A stretch of DNA of 42,741 bases from JASLQO01 sp002327525 (GTDB taxonomy: Bacteria; Pseudomonadota; Gammaproteobacteria; Pseudomonadales; Azotimanducaceae). Below are positions 1-7,614 of this stretch, one piece after another. The DNA lies in the NCBI GenBank assembly GCA_030744435.1, contig JASLQO010000030.1:1-42741 (forward strand), read 5' to 3'. Each line of letters begins with the position of its first letter. Position 1 is the first letter of the stretch. The translations under genes were made by a program, and so were the position numbers. The notes beneath the pieces are model-generated. The model had not been told where the DNA came from, searched no databases, and saw only the letters and a list, made by a program, of their open reading frames with translations.

Positions 1-1
1 A

Positions 2-2140
2 CAGGCGTGGAAGCGTTCACGCACGGTAACCATCGATTACAAGGCCAATTCACCAGGTCAGACCCTGACGCTCACGTGGGTCAAGAGTGGAAACGTTTGT
101 TGGAAGAATCCTTGTCGTACGGGTTGGATCAGCTACGATGCGGCGGCAATGGCCGGACCGCCCGAGCTGCCATATGCGGAGGACTTCAACACCGGCTTGG
201 CGCCCGGCTGGACGGTCGTCGACGATTCTGGAACCACTTCGTTCTGGAGCGCGGCGGGCAATGATTATGAACAGAGCAACTTCGTCGGCTTCCATCACGC
301 TGCGATGCAAGGGGGCTACAACAAAGGCACCTACGCCTATCTCACGTCCGGCTTCAATTTGACCGACTATGCGTTCAGCGTTTCAGCCACACCGCTGGCT
401 GAGTCTGGCCTCGACATCGGTGTGATGGTGCGTCTCAGCCGCGTGCTCGAAGACTACCTGCGATTGTCATTCTCAACGGGTTCGGGCGCCGGTCGTCTGG
501 AGAGTCGGGAGAACGGTGATTTCGTTACCCTGGCGAAGGATGCCCGGGGTCTGCCGAAAGACGTCTCGGCCAGTCTGAAAGTGGAAGTGCAGGGACCGGT
601 GGTCCTGGCGAGCGTGAATGGTGAGAAACGCTTTGCGGCGTACGCCCCTGCTCATTCCTACGGCACCGTGGGTCTCTACTGCCGCGAACACTGTTCGTTC
701 GACGACGTACTGATCGAGGAGAACACATCGCTTCCCAGGGTCGCGATCGTGACCCCCACGGCGTACTCGGTGCAGCCAGGGACGACGTTTGAAGTTCGGG
801 CCGTGGTACTCAACCGGCTCCCGGGCAGCAGTGTCCAGTTTTCGATCGACGGGGTCACCAACGCCTGTACGGCGGCCACAGAGCCCAATGTCGGCCTGTT
901 TGTCGCATCCTGCACAGTGCCGGGAATGGACAGCTACGACTTGGTGGCTACTTTCGAGGACGTGTCCTCGGCGGTACTCGATACCGATACGAATGTGAGT
1001 GTTTCGGTAGGTACCAATGTCGCGACCGTTGGCGACAGTGTGACCAGTGGTTTGGACGACAATACCGCTACGGACGGCGTGTCTGCGGGCGGCAGAGTGG
1101 TTGCCTCGCAAGGCTATCAGCCCATTCTCACCGATCTGTTGAATGTTGGGCCGACACCCGCGATCGTCTTCAATAATGGCGTGCCGGGTGACAGCTCGGC
1201 CGGTCTGCTCAACAGCCGGATTGCGGACGTGCTAGAGCGGCATGCCGATGCAACGACAATAGTCGTACTCATTGGCGTGAACGATGCCGGTGGGGCTTCG
1301 TTTACGCCAAGCGGCCTCGGTTGCTCGGGAGCTGCGTGCAGCGGCACGTTCAAGGGAAATGTCCAGGCGATCGTCGATCAGGCCGTAGCCGCTGGAAAGA
1401 TCCCATTGGTCGTTCTCACTCCGCCGCGTTTTGGTGATACACGTCAGCTCCCGTACACGAACCCGGTGACGCATGCTCGAAACCTGCTGATCCGCGACGA
1501 GTACAATGTCGTCATCGCGACGGAGCTGAGCGGGCATCAGGTAGGGCCGGACCTGTTCGACTTCTTTCTGGGTTCACAGAACCGATTTGACCTCTACGCG
1601 ACCAATCTGCACCCGAATGCACTGGGCTACGCAGCGATCGCGCACCTGATCAGCAACCATTTCACGGGTGGTAGTACGCCGCCGAACGTGTCGGACAATG
1701 TGTGCGTACGTATCACGACAGGCGGAGCTTGTTTGACGGAATCGGCTTACAAGCAGAACCTGCTGGAAGTGGGTGACACGGTATTTGGTGACGAGGTCTA
1801 CACGCTCACCAGTGTGCCGTCGGGTTTCGAGGATGCACGCTGGATAACCACAGTGAACGCAGATCGCGATCAGGCGAACGGCGACTACCTGAGCATGGAG
1901 CTGCCAGGCACATCGACGGTGTACGTGGCCTATGATGCCGCCGCGTCGAGTCTGCCGGCGTGGCTCGATACACCGAACTTCGTGGATAGTGGCATGCAGA
2001 TCACGACCACCAACCCGGTAGCTGCGACTCTGAAGCTCTACGCGAAAAGCAATGCCAGCAGTACCGTGACTTTCGGTGGGGCGGCCGCGTCGGCAAACGG
2101 CGCTAACGCGAACTATCTGATCGCAGTGGTCAGTGACTAG
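2..2140 (+). CDS. Secreted multidomain GDSL/SGNH-hydrolase-like protein (5' end outside window)
   Basis: The reading frame is open from the left edge, so this is the C-terminal part of a larger protein; the ATG at 149 is internal. Before it, a short beta-rich piece (TVTIDYKANSPGQ) resembles the end of a carbohydrate-binding-type sandwich. Next comes a jelly-roll-like region (about bases 165-720), an Ig-like stretch, and an SGNH-like domain: GDS at 1031-1039, GVND at 1274-1285 and LHPNALGY with the His codon at 1610. These match blocks I, III and V of GDSL lipases/esterases. The usual Asp three residues before the His is Thr here, so the catalytic triad may be incomplete or supplied elsewhere. 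The C-terminal part (about 1690-2137) is a beta domain with a VYVAYDAAASSLPAWL stretch found in various extracellular proteins. A secreted carbohydrate esterase is likely; the substrate is unknown. Confidence 0.72.
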   Translation, partial: QAWKRSRTVTIDYKANSPGQTLTLTWVKSGNVCWKNPCRTGWISYDAAAMAGPPELPYAEDFNTGLAPGWTVVDDSGTTSFWSAAGNDYEQSNFVGFHHAAMQGGYNKGTYAYLTSGFNLTDYAFSVSATPLAESGLDIGVMVRLSRVLEDYLRLSFSTGSGAGRLESRENGDFVTLAKDARGLPKDVSASLKVEVQGPVVLASVNGEKRFAAYAPAHSYGTVGLYCREHCSFDDVLIEENTSLPRVAIVTPTAYSVQPGTTFEVRAVVLNRLPGSSVQFSIDGVTNACTAATEPNVGLFVASCTVPGMDSYDLVATFEDVSSAVLDTDTNVSVSVGTNVATVGDSVTSGLDDNTATDGVSAGGRVVASQGYQPILTDLLNVGPTPAIVFNNGVPGDSSAGLLNSRIADVLERHADATTIVVLIGVNDAGGASFTPSGLGCSGAACSGTFKGNVQAIVDQAVAAGKIPLVVLTPPRFGDTRQLPYTNPVTHARNLLIRDEYNVVIATELSGHQVGPDLFDFFLGSQNRFDLYATNLHPNALGYAAIAHLISNHFTGGSTPPNVSDNVCVRITTGGACLTESAYKQNLLEVGDTVFGDEVYTLTSVPSGFEDARWITTVNADRDQANGDYLSMELPGTSTVYVAYDAAASSLPAWLDTPNFVDSGMQITTTNPVAATLKLYAKSNASSTVTFGGAAASANGANANYLIAVVSD

Positions 2141-2152
2141 AGAGGAATGCAG

Positions 2153-2545
2153 ATGAAGCGCACAAGGAGAATGTTTCTGATTTTAACGCTCCTCCTCATT
2201 GGTGCGATTGGCCACGCCACGACCCGGGGAGCGGATGCAGATGCGCTCGATGCGGTGCAAGATTATCTGGGGGCGCTCGTGGCAGGTGATGTTGAGCGGG
2301 TGCGTTCGAATCTCGGCGCGGCGTTGAGCCAACAGCGCAGCGCGCTGTTGGCAAATCCAGATTATCCGGAGTCACTGCGACGGGCCTATGCGGATGCGCG
2401 TTTTCGAGTTACCCATTCCGAGCAGATCGCACCGGATCGGGCCAGAGTGGATGCGCAGTTGTTTCTTGGCGGCAACCAGATTCTCAATGTTCAGTTTGTT
2501 CTCGAGGCACAGGGCTTTGGCTACAAAATAGTGTACGAGAACTAG
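2153..2545 (+). CDS. Small exported protein, NTF2-like/DUF4878-like in character
   Basis: A 130-residue protein. ATGs lie at 2147 and 2153; AGAGGA at 2141-2146 abuts the first and is spaced about 6 nt from the second, so 2153 is preferred. The N-terminus (MKRTRRMFLILTLLLIG) is a classic Sec signal with cleavage likely near GHA-TT; no lipobox Cys is present. The mature part starts with an acidic helix (DALDAVQDYLGALVAGDVERV) and ends in a beta-rich piece, a pattern like small periplasmic NTF2-fold proteins. It lies only 12 nt after the GDSL-like gene and is probably co-transcribed with it. Function is unknown. Confidence 0.6.
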   Translation: MKRTRRMFLILTLLLIGAIGHATTRGADADALDAVQDYLGALVAGDVERVRSNLGAALSQQRSALLANPDYPESLRRAYADARFRVTHSEQIAPDRARVDAQLFLGGNQILNVQFVLEAQGFGYKIVYEN

Positions 2546-2561
2546 CAAGCCGGGTAGGGAT

Positions 2562-2601
2562 GCGGTCAGGCGCAATATTGCGCACTCGACAACGTGACCG
2601 C
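2562..2601. repeat. Nested inverted repeat downstream of the exported-protein gene
   Basis: GCGGTCA at 2562-2568 pairs with TGACCGC at 2595-2601 and encloses a perfect 14-bp palindrome, GCGCAATATTGCGC (2570-2583). It has no T-run, so it is not a typical intrinsic terminator. It may stabilise the upstream mRNA 3' end or be a protein-binding palindrome. Confidence 0.5.
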
Positions 2602-2626
2602 GACTGATCGTGTTCCTGCCTGGCTA

Positions 2627-2661
2627 TTTACCCACCGCGCGCGTAGCGCGCGCCGGGTAAA
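2627..2661. repeat. GC-rich hairpin upstream of the rpsJ promoter
   Basis: TTTACCC (2627-2633) pairs with GGGTAAA (2655-2661) around an inner GCGCGCG/CGCGCGC stem with a 3-nt loop at 2644-2646. No T-run follows. It lies between the exported-protein gene and the candidate rpsJ promoter. Confidence 0.5.
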
Positions 2662-2668
2662 CAGACTG

Positions 2669-2697
2669 TTGCGCACCCAATAACCCATCTGTATAGT
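2669..2697 (+). promoter_or_regulatory. Candidate sigma-70 promoter of rpsJ
   Basis: TTGCGC (2669-2674) and TATAGT (2692-2697) are separated by 17 bases. Transcription would start near 2704, giving a leader of about 110 nt before rpsJ. Its place just upstream of the S10 gene supports the call; the -35 box is weak. Confidence 0.5.
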
Positions 2698-2702
2698 TCG
2701 CC

Positions 2703-2724
2703 CTCCCGTTTTCGGGGGTTCTTT
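2703..2724 (+). promoter_or_regulatory. Short leader hairpin followed by a T-rich stretch
   Basis: A 6-bp stem (2703-2708 with 2713-2718, TTTT loop, one T-G pair) is followed by TTCTTT. It sits at the predicted start of the rpsJ transcript. It could be an attenuator-like or stabilising 5' hairpin; E. coli S10 leaders are attenuated through L4, but I see no clear equivalent of that structure here. Confidence 0.3.
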
Positions 2725-2813
2725 AACAGGAGAGGTGTTCGCGTCGGAGCGCGGAAGCGCTCGGGTACCGCGTGCGGAAAAGCGGATACCGATCAATGGG
2801 TTTGGAGTGACAG

Positions 2814-3125
2814 GTGCAGAACCAGCGCATCCGTATTCGCCTAAAGGCGTTCGACCACAAACTGATTGACGTATCGACTCAGGAAATAGTCGATACGGCA
2901 AAACGGACCGGTGCGCAGGTCAAGGGGCCCATTCCGCTTCCGACTCGTAAAGAGCGCTTTACGGTGCTCATTTCGCCGCATGTCAACAAAGATGCGCGCG
3001 ACCAGTACGAGATCCGAACCCACAAACGTCTCCTGGACATCGTAGAGCCTACCGAGAAGACCGTGGATGCGCTCATGAAGCTCGATCTCGCGGCGGGTGT
3101 GGAAGTACAGATTAGTTTGAATTAA
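2814..3125 (+). CDS. rpsJ: 30S ribosomal protein S10
   Basis: 103 residues, the same length as E. coli S10, and full-length similar (MQNQRIRIRLKAFDHKLID..., GPIPLPTRKERFTVLISPHVNKDARDQYEIRTHKR). It binds 16S rRNA in the 30S head and, in bacteria, also pairs with NusB in transcription antitermination. The start is GTG at 2814, set by GGAG at 2804-2807. It normally heads the S10 operon; here an intrinsic terminator directly follows the stop codon, so it may be largely transcribed alone. The str-operon genes fusA/tuf are not adjacent upstream. Confidence 0.98.
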   Translation: MQNQRIRIRLKAFDHKLIDVSTQEIVDTAKRTGAQVKGPIPLPTRKERFTVLISPHVNKDARDQYEIRTHKRLLDIVEPTEKTVDALMKLDLAAGVEVQISLN

Positions 3126-3158
3126 AAAAAACGCTGGGCCTGAGCCCGGCGTTTTTTT
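3124..3158 (+). terminator. Strong intrinsic terminator between rpsJ and rplC
   Basis: An A-run (3124-3131), a 9-bp GC-rich stem with CTGA loop (stem 3131-3139 with 3144-3152) and a T-run (3152-3158). It also works on paper in the reverse direction. It starts inside the rpsJ stop codon and splits the usual S10 operon. Confidence 0.85.
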
Positions 3159-3292
3159 ACGCGCCTGATCTGGCTGGGTATGCAGGTGCGCGACAGGATC
3201 CCGATAGGGGGTCGAGGAAGTAGAAGCCGTTTACCTGGCGCGACAGGCGCAGGGTGGGCGGTTTCCACTATCTGAAAAAGGCGGATTAAGTG

Positions 3293-3979
3293 ATGGCCAT
3301 TGGCATTGTTGGTAGAAAAAGCGGCATGACCCGCGTGTTCACGGAAGATGGTGCGTCGGTGCCCGTCACCGTGGTAGAGGTCGAGCCGAACCGCATCACG
3401 CAGATCAAGTCTGCGGAGACGGACGGCTATGCGGCGGTACAGATCACCACCGGTGAGATCCGTCAGAACCGTATTTCCAAGCCGCAGGCCGGGCACTTCG
3501 CTAAGGCCAATGTGGCCGCCGGGCGAGGCGTCTGGGAATTTCGCCTCGACGAAGCGGTGGAAGGTGAAAAAGAAGGTGAAAAAGAAGGCGAAAAAGAAGG
3601 TGAAAAAGATGCCGAACTGACCGTCGGCGGTGAACTGACCATTGCTCAGTTCGAAGAGGGCCAGAAGGTCGACGTGCGCGGCGTATCCAAAGGTAAGGGA
3701 TACGCGGGTGTGATCAAGCGGTGGAACTTCAAGAGCCAGGATAACAGTCACGGCAACTCGATTTCGCACCGCGCGCCCGGTTCCATCGGACAGTGCCAAA
3801 CCCCGGGTCGCGTCTTCAAAGGCAAGAAAATGGCAGGACATCTCGGCAATGCCAGGGTGACCACCCAGAACCTCACGATTGTGCGGGTGGATGAGGATCG
3901 CAATCTTCTGCTGATCAAGGGCGCGGTGCCCGGGCCGGCGGGAGGAGATGTGTACATTCGTCCGGCTGTGAAAGCCTGA
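3293..3979 (+). CDS. rplC: 50S ribosomal protein L3 with an acidic/lysine repeat insertion
   Basis: 228 residues against 209 in E. coli. The start is ATG 3293 (MAIGIVGRKSGMTRVFTEDG), spaced 8 nt from GGCGG at 3280-3284; a GTG directly before it is less likely. L3 nucleates 50S assembly and reaches toward the peptidyl-transferase centre; the tip motif GQCQTPG (E. coli GQNQTPG, the region methylated by PrmB) is kept. Most of the extra length is four GEKE/GEKD units at residues 91-106, just after WEFRL, where E. coli has the short AEGEE turn. The coding DNA is a near-perfect 12-bp tandem repeat. The gene is 167 nt after rpsJ, behind a terminator, so it needs readthrough or its own promoter. Confidence 0.97.
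   Translation: MAIGIVGRKSGMTRVFTEDGASVPVTVVEVEPNRITQIKSAETDGYAAVQITTGEIRQNRISKPQAGHFAKANVAAGRGVWEFRLDEAVEGEKEGEKEGEKEGEKDAELTVGGELTIAQFEEGQKVDVRGVSKGKGYAGVIKRWNFKSQDNSHGNSISHRAPGSIGQCQTPGRVFKGKKMAGHLGNARVTTQNLTIVRVDEDRNLLLIKGAVPGPAGGDVYIRPAVKA
3563..3610 (+). repeat. 12-bp tandem repeat (4 units) inside rplC
   Basis: Units GGTGAAAAAGAA at 3563-3574 and 3575-3586, GGCGAAAAAGAA at 3587-3598, and GGTGAAAAAGAT at 3599-3610. The reading frame is kept and encodes GEKE three times and GEKD. The near identity suggests recent slippage expansion. Confidence 0.95.
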
Positions 3980-4000
3980 TATCTGGAGGATATGTAGGAA

Positions 4001-4606
4001 ATGAATCTGAGCCTCGCAGCAGACGGTGGCACGGTAGAGCTTTCCGAGGAGGCATTTGCCCGGGAATTCAACGAGGCCCTAGTACACCAAGTGGTGGTAG
4101 CCCACATGGCGGGCGCACGGCAAGGTAGCCGTGCCCACAAGACACGTGCCGAGGTGCGTGGTGGTGGTCGCAAACCCTGGCGCCAAAAAGGCACCGGGCG
4201 GGCCCGTGCGGGCACCATCCGCAGTCCGATCTGGCGAGGTGGGGGACGCACGTTCGCCGCCCGCCCACAGGATCATTCGCAGAAGGTGAATCGCAAGATG
4301 TATCGCGGGGCGTTGCGTTGCATCTTGTCCGAGCTCATTCGTCAGGATCGGCTGGTGGCCACAGAATCCTTTTGCGTGGATAGCCCCAAGACCAAATCCC
4401 TCCTCTCCCAGCTCAAATCTCTCGACCTCACCAACGTCCTCATCATCGCCGAGGACATCGACGAAAACCTCTACCTCGCAGCCCGCAATCTCAAATATGT
4501 GGACGTTCGTGACGTGGCGGGCATCGATCCGGTGAGCCTCATCGCGCACGAGAAAGTGCTGATGACAGTCGGTGCGTTGAAAAGGCTCGAGGAGGCGCTG
4601 GCATGA
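4001..4606 (+). CDS. rplD: 50S ribosomal protein L4
   Basis: 201 residues, as in E. coli. It binds 23S rRNA domain I, and its long basic loop (RGGGRKPWRQKGTGRARAG, about residues 53-72) lines the exit tunnel. In enterobacteria L4 is also the autogenous repressor of the S10 operon; whether it acts here is unknown, since the leader differs. The start ATG 4001 has GGAGGA at 3985-3990 and AGGAA directly upstream. It overlaps rplW by ATGA. Confidence 0.97.
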   Translation: MNLSLAADGGTVELSEEAFAREFNEALVHQVVVAHMAGARQGSRAHKTRAEVRGGGRKPWRQKGTGRARAGTIRSPIWRGGGRTFAARPQDHSQKVNRKMYRGALRCILSELIRQDRLVATESFCVDSPKTKSLLSQLKSLDLTNVLIIAEDIDENLYLAARNLKYVDVRDVAGIDPVSLIAHEKVLMTVGALKRLEEALA

Positions 4607-4899
4607 ATCAGGAACGGATCTATACCGTGCTGCTTGAGCCACACATCTCTGAAAAGGTGTCCATCCTCGGAGACGAGAGCAACCAGTACGGTTTCAAGGT
4701 GGCCAAAGACGCGACCAAGGCTGAGATCAAAGAGGCAGTGGAAACACTGTTTGGTGTCGATGTCACGGGCGTTTCCACGCTCAATGTCAAAGGCAAGGTC
4801 AAGCGGTCCTGGCGGGGCGTCTCGAGGCGCAAGAGCTGGAAAAAAGCATACGTACGAGTCACTGACGGACAGGAACTCGACTTCATGGTGTCTGATTGA
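4603..4899 (+). CDS. rplW: 50S ribosomal protein L23
   Basis: 98 residues (100 in E. coli), with the family core LLEPHISEKVS and YGFKVAKDATKAEIKEAVETLFGV. L23 sits at the tunnel exit and docks trigger factor and SRP. The start ATG overlaps the rplD stop (ATGA), indicating translational coupling; the stop at 4897-4899 lies 2 nt before the rplB ATG. Confidence 0.97.
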   Translation: MNQERIYTVLLEPHISEKVSILGDESNQYGFKVAKDATKAEIKEAVETLFGVDVTGVSTLNVKGKVKRSWRGVSRRKSWKKAYVRVTDGQELDFMVSD

Positions 4900-4901
4900 T
4901 C

Positions 4902-5729
4902 ATGGCTGTAGTCAAAGCAAAACCAACATCACCGGGCCGTCGGTTCGTCGTCAAGGTCGTCAACAAGGACCTTCACAAGGGCAAGCCGCACAAGGCGTTG
5001 CTCGAGATGAAATCCAAGAGCGGTGGACGTAATAACGCCGGGCGCATCACCACACGGCATCGCGGTGGTGGCCATAAGCAGCATTACCGTGTCATCGACT
5101 TCAAGCGGACGAAGGATGGTGTGCCCGCGGTCATAGAGCGGCTGGAATACGACCCCAATCGCACGGCTGACATAGCGCTTCTGAAGTACGCGGACGGCGA
5201 ACGCCGTTACATCGTGGCGCCCAGAGGCGTGAAAGCGGGCGATCCCATCATGAGCGGTACCAGTGCGCCCATCAGGGCGGGCAACGCGATGCCGCTCAGG
5301 AACATCCCGGTGGGCAGTGTGGTGCATTGCATAGAATTGAAGCCCGGCAAAGGCGCTCAGATAGCCCGCAGCGCGGGAAGTTCCGCGCAGTTGGTCGCGC
5401 GCGAGGGCGCTTATGCAACGCTCAGACTTCGCTCGGGAGAAATGCGCCGCGTGCTGGCTGAGTGCAGAGCGTCCATCGGCGAGGTTGGCAAGAGTGAGCA
5501 CAACCTGGGGAGCCTGGGCAAGGCAGGGGCAAAACGCTGGCGTGGTGTTCGTCCCACGGTTCGTGGTGTGGCCATGAATCCGGTGGATCACCCGCACGGC
5601 GGTGGTGAGGGCAAGACTTCCGGCGGGCGCCATCCTGTCAGCCCCTGGGGTATGCCCACCAAGGGATACAAGACTCGAAAGAACAAGCGTACGGACAAGC
5701 TGATCGTTCGTCGCCGGGGTAGGAGATAG
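4902..5729 (+). CDS. rplB: 50S ribosomal protein L2
   Basis: 275 residues from ATG 4902 (MAVVKAKPTSPGRR, as in E. coli MAVVKCKPTSPGRR); an in-frame TTG at 4896 is not needed. L2 is a primary 23S binder needed for subunit joining and peptidyl-transferase activity. The C-terminal NPVDHPHGGGEGK motif is present, with His230 matching the essential His229 of E. coli. It is the fourth gene of the rplC-led group and directly precedes rpsS. Confidence 0.97.
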   Translation: MAVVKAKPTSPGRRFVVKVVNKDLHKGKPHKALLEMKSKSGGRNNAGRITTRHRGGGHKQHYRVIDFKRTKDGVPAVIERLEYDPNRTADIALLKYADGERRYIVAPRGVKAGDPIMSGTSAPIRAGNAMPLRNIPVGSVVHCIELKPGKGAQIARSAGSSAQLVAREGAYATLRLRSGEMRRVLAECRASIGEVGKSEHNLGSLGKAGAKRWRGVRPTVRGVAMNPVDHPHGGGEGKTSGGRHPVSPWGMPTKGYKTRKNKRTDKLIVRRRGRR

Positions 5730-5731
5730 AC

Positions 5732-6007
5732 GTGCCCAGATCGCTACGCAAAGGGCCTTTCGTGGATCTGCATCTGATGAAGAAGGTGGAGGTTGCGGTT
5801 GCCAACAACGAGAAGCGGCCCATCCAGACCTGGTCGCGACGTTCGATGATTCTGCCGGACATGGTTGGACTCACGATCGCCGTGCACAACGGTCGCCAGC
5901 ATATACCGATCTTCATCAATGAAGACATGGTGGGCCACAAACTGGGCGAGTTTGCGCCGAGCCGCACGTATCGCGGCCATGCGGCGGACCGCAAGGCGCG
6001 GCGCTAG
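5732..6007 (+). CDS. rpsS: 30S ribosomal protein S19
   Basis: 91 residues (92 in E. coli), MPRSLRKGPFVDLHLMKKVE with the GHKLGEFAPSRTYRGH C-terminal signature. It forms the 30S head with S13. The start is GTG at 5732, two bases after the rplB stop, with AGGAGA at 5721-5726, which lies inside the rplB end. Confidence 0.97.
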   Translation: MPRSLRKGPFVDLHLMKKVEVAVANNEKRPIQTWSRRSMILPDMVGLTIAVHNGRQHIPIFINEDMVGHKLGEFAPSRTYRGHAADRKARR

Positions 6008-6018
6008 GAGCTTAAGAG

Positions 6019-6351
6019 ATGCAAGTTAGTGCAACTGCAAAACGCCTGCGTGTGTCGCCTCAGAAGGCGCGGCTAGTAGCAGATCAGGTGCGTGGCAAGC
6101 CTGTGGCGAATGCCCTGGACATCCTCACGTTCAGCACCAAGAAAGGTGCCGTACTGGTGCGCAAGGTATTGGAATCGGCCATCGCCAACGCTGAAAACAA
6201 CGAGGCCGCGGACGTGGACGAGCTAAAGATCTCGGAGATCTTCGTCAACCAAGGGCTAACCATGAAGCGCATCAAACCGCGCGCCAAGGGGCGAGCGGAT
6301 CGAATTTTCAAACGCAGCTGTCACATCACCGTGACGGTCACGGACGAGTAG
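6019..6351 (+). CDS. rplV: 50S ribosomal protein L22
   Basis: 110 residues, identical in length to E. coli. It has the N-terminal rRNA-binding core (SPQKARLVADQVRGKPVANAL) and the long beta-hairpin reaching into the exit tunnel (LTMKRIKPRAKGRADRI), the region altered in macrolide-resistant mutants. No deletion is seen there. It is separated by 11 nt from rpsS, with GGAG at 6008-6011, and by 3 nt from rpsC. Confidence 0.97.
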   Translation: MQVSATAKRLRVSPQKARLVADQVRGKPVANALDILTFSTKKGAVLVRKVLESAIANAENNEAADVDELKISEIFVNQGLTMKRIKPRAKGRADRIFKRSCHITVTVTDE

Positions 6352-6354
6352 AGT

Positions 6355-7005
6355 ATGGGTCAGAAAGTACATCCCACCGGCATTCGCCTAGGCATCGTCA
6401 AGGACCATACGTCCACCTGGTACGCGGACAAGAAGACTTATCCGGAGTACCTGCTCAATGACCTGGAGGTTCGCGACTACCTGCGCAAGCGCCTGGCGCA
6501 AGCCTCTGTCAGCCGTATCGAGATAGAGCGTCCGGCGCAGACGGCGCGCATCACCATTTACACGGCCCGACCCGGCGTGGTGATCGGTAAGAAGGGCGAG
6601 GACGTGGAGCGCCTGCGCCAGGAGCTGGCGGGGATCATGAACGTGCCGGTAAACGTCAACATAGAGGAGATTCGCAAACCCGAACTCGATGCACTGCTCG
6701 TGGCGCAGAACGTCGCACAACAGCTGGAACGCCGCGTGCAGTTTCGCCGCGCGATGCGCCGGGTGATCCAGAACGCGATGCGTCTGGGTGCGGAAGGTAT
6801 CAAGGTGAGAGTAGCCGGGCGCCTGGGCGGAGCTGAGATAGCTCGCTCCGAGGTCTACCACGAAGGGCGCGTGCCGTTGCACACGCTGCGTGCGGACATC
6901 GATTACGCGACCTGGGAGGCGCAGACCACCTACGGTGTGCTGGGTATTAAGGTGTGGGTGTTCAAGGGCGAGATTATCGGCAACGAAGAGGTGGCAGAGG
7001 GATAA
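6355..7005 (+). CDS. rpsC: 30S ribosomal protein S3
   Basis: 216 residues (233 in E. coli; the variable C-tail is shorter). It has MGQKVHPTGIRLGI at the start and the type-II KH domain GXXG as VIGKKGEDVERLR (about residues 76-88). S3 lines the mRNA entry channel and contributes to helicase activity of the ribosome. The start ATG 6355 is 3 nt from the rplV stop. Confidence 0.97.
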   Translation: MGQKVHPTGIRLGIVKDHTSTWYADKKTYPEYLLNDLEVRDYLRKRLAQASVSRIEIERPAQTARITIYTARPGVVIGKKGEDVERLRQELAGIMNVPVNVNIEEIRKPELDALLVAQNVAQQLERRVQFRRAMRRVIQNAMRLGAEGIKVRVAGRLGGAEIARSEVYHEGRVPLHTLRADIDYATWEAQTTYGVLGIKVWVFKGEIIGNEEVAEG

Positions 7006-7008
7006 GCC

Positions 7009-7422
7009 ATGCTGCAGCCAAAAAGAACCAAATTCAGAAAGCAGCAGAAAGGACGCAATCGCGGCCTGGCGCACCGGGGCAGCAAGGTCAGCTTCGGTGA
7101 GTACGGACTGAAGGCCGTTGGGCGTGGGCGTCTGACCGCGCGTCAGATCGAGTCCGGTCGTCGGGCCATCACGCGCCACGTCAAGCGGGGCGGCAAGATC
7201 TGGATACGGGTCTTTCCTGACAAACCGATCACGAAAAAGCCGCTGGAAGTACGCCAAGGTAAGGGTAAGGGCGGCGTCGAATACTGGATCGCGCAGATTC
7301 AGCCCGGCCGCGTGCTGTACGAGATGGAAGGTGTGACGGAAGAGACGGCGCGCGAGGCATTTATGCTGGCCGCGGCCAAGTTGCCGTTTGAGACCGCCTT
7401 CGTGAAACGGACGGTGATGTAG
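7009..7422 (+). CDS. rplP: 50S ribosomal protein L16
   Basis: 137 residues (136 in E. coli), MLQPKRTKFRKQQKGRNRG, with the conserved VRQGKGKGGVEYW loop; Arg82 corresponds to the hydroxylated Arg81 of E. coli L16. L16 contacts A- and P-site tRNA and is among the last proteins added to the 50S. It starts 3 nt after rpsC, and its stop codon abuts the rpmC start without any gap. Confidence 0.97.
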   Translation: MLQPKRTKFRKQQKGRNRGLAHRGSKVSFGEYGLKAVGRGRLTARQIESGRRAITRHVKRGGKIWIRVFPDKPITKKPLEVRQGKGKGGVEYWIAQIQPGRVLYEMEGVTEETAREAFMLAAAKLPFETAFVKRTVM

Positions 7423-7614
7423 ATGAAAGCGAGTGATTACCGGGATAAGAATCCCGAGGAGCTGAACGAAGAGCTCCTGAAGCTGCGAAAAGAGCAGTTT
7501 CACCTGCGCATGCAGAAAGCGAGCGGCCAGCTGGGCCAGACGCACCTGTTGGAAGAAACGCGCCGTGATATCGCGCGCATCAAAACTGTGATTCAGGAGG
7601 CCACCCGTGGCTGA
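7423..7614 (+). CDS. rpmC: 50S ribosomal protein L29
   Basis: 63 residues, same as E. coli; two-helix protein with the signature LRKEQFHLRMQKASGQLGQTHLLEETRRDIARIKT. It sits next to L23 at the tunnel exit. ATG 7423 directly follows the rplP stop. Its 3' end overlaps rpsQ by 8 nt. Confidence 0.96.
   Translation: MKASDYRDKNPEELNEELLKLRKEQFHLRMQKASGQLGQTHLLEETRRDIARIKTVIQEATRG

Noticed and set aside
3122..3841. Minus-strand frame of 239 codons opposite rplC
   Set aside because: It is antisense to rplC; the poly-Phe stretch is only the complement of the GEKE repeat.
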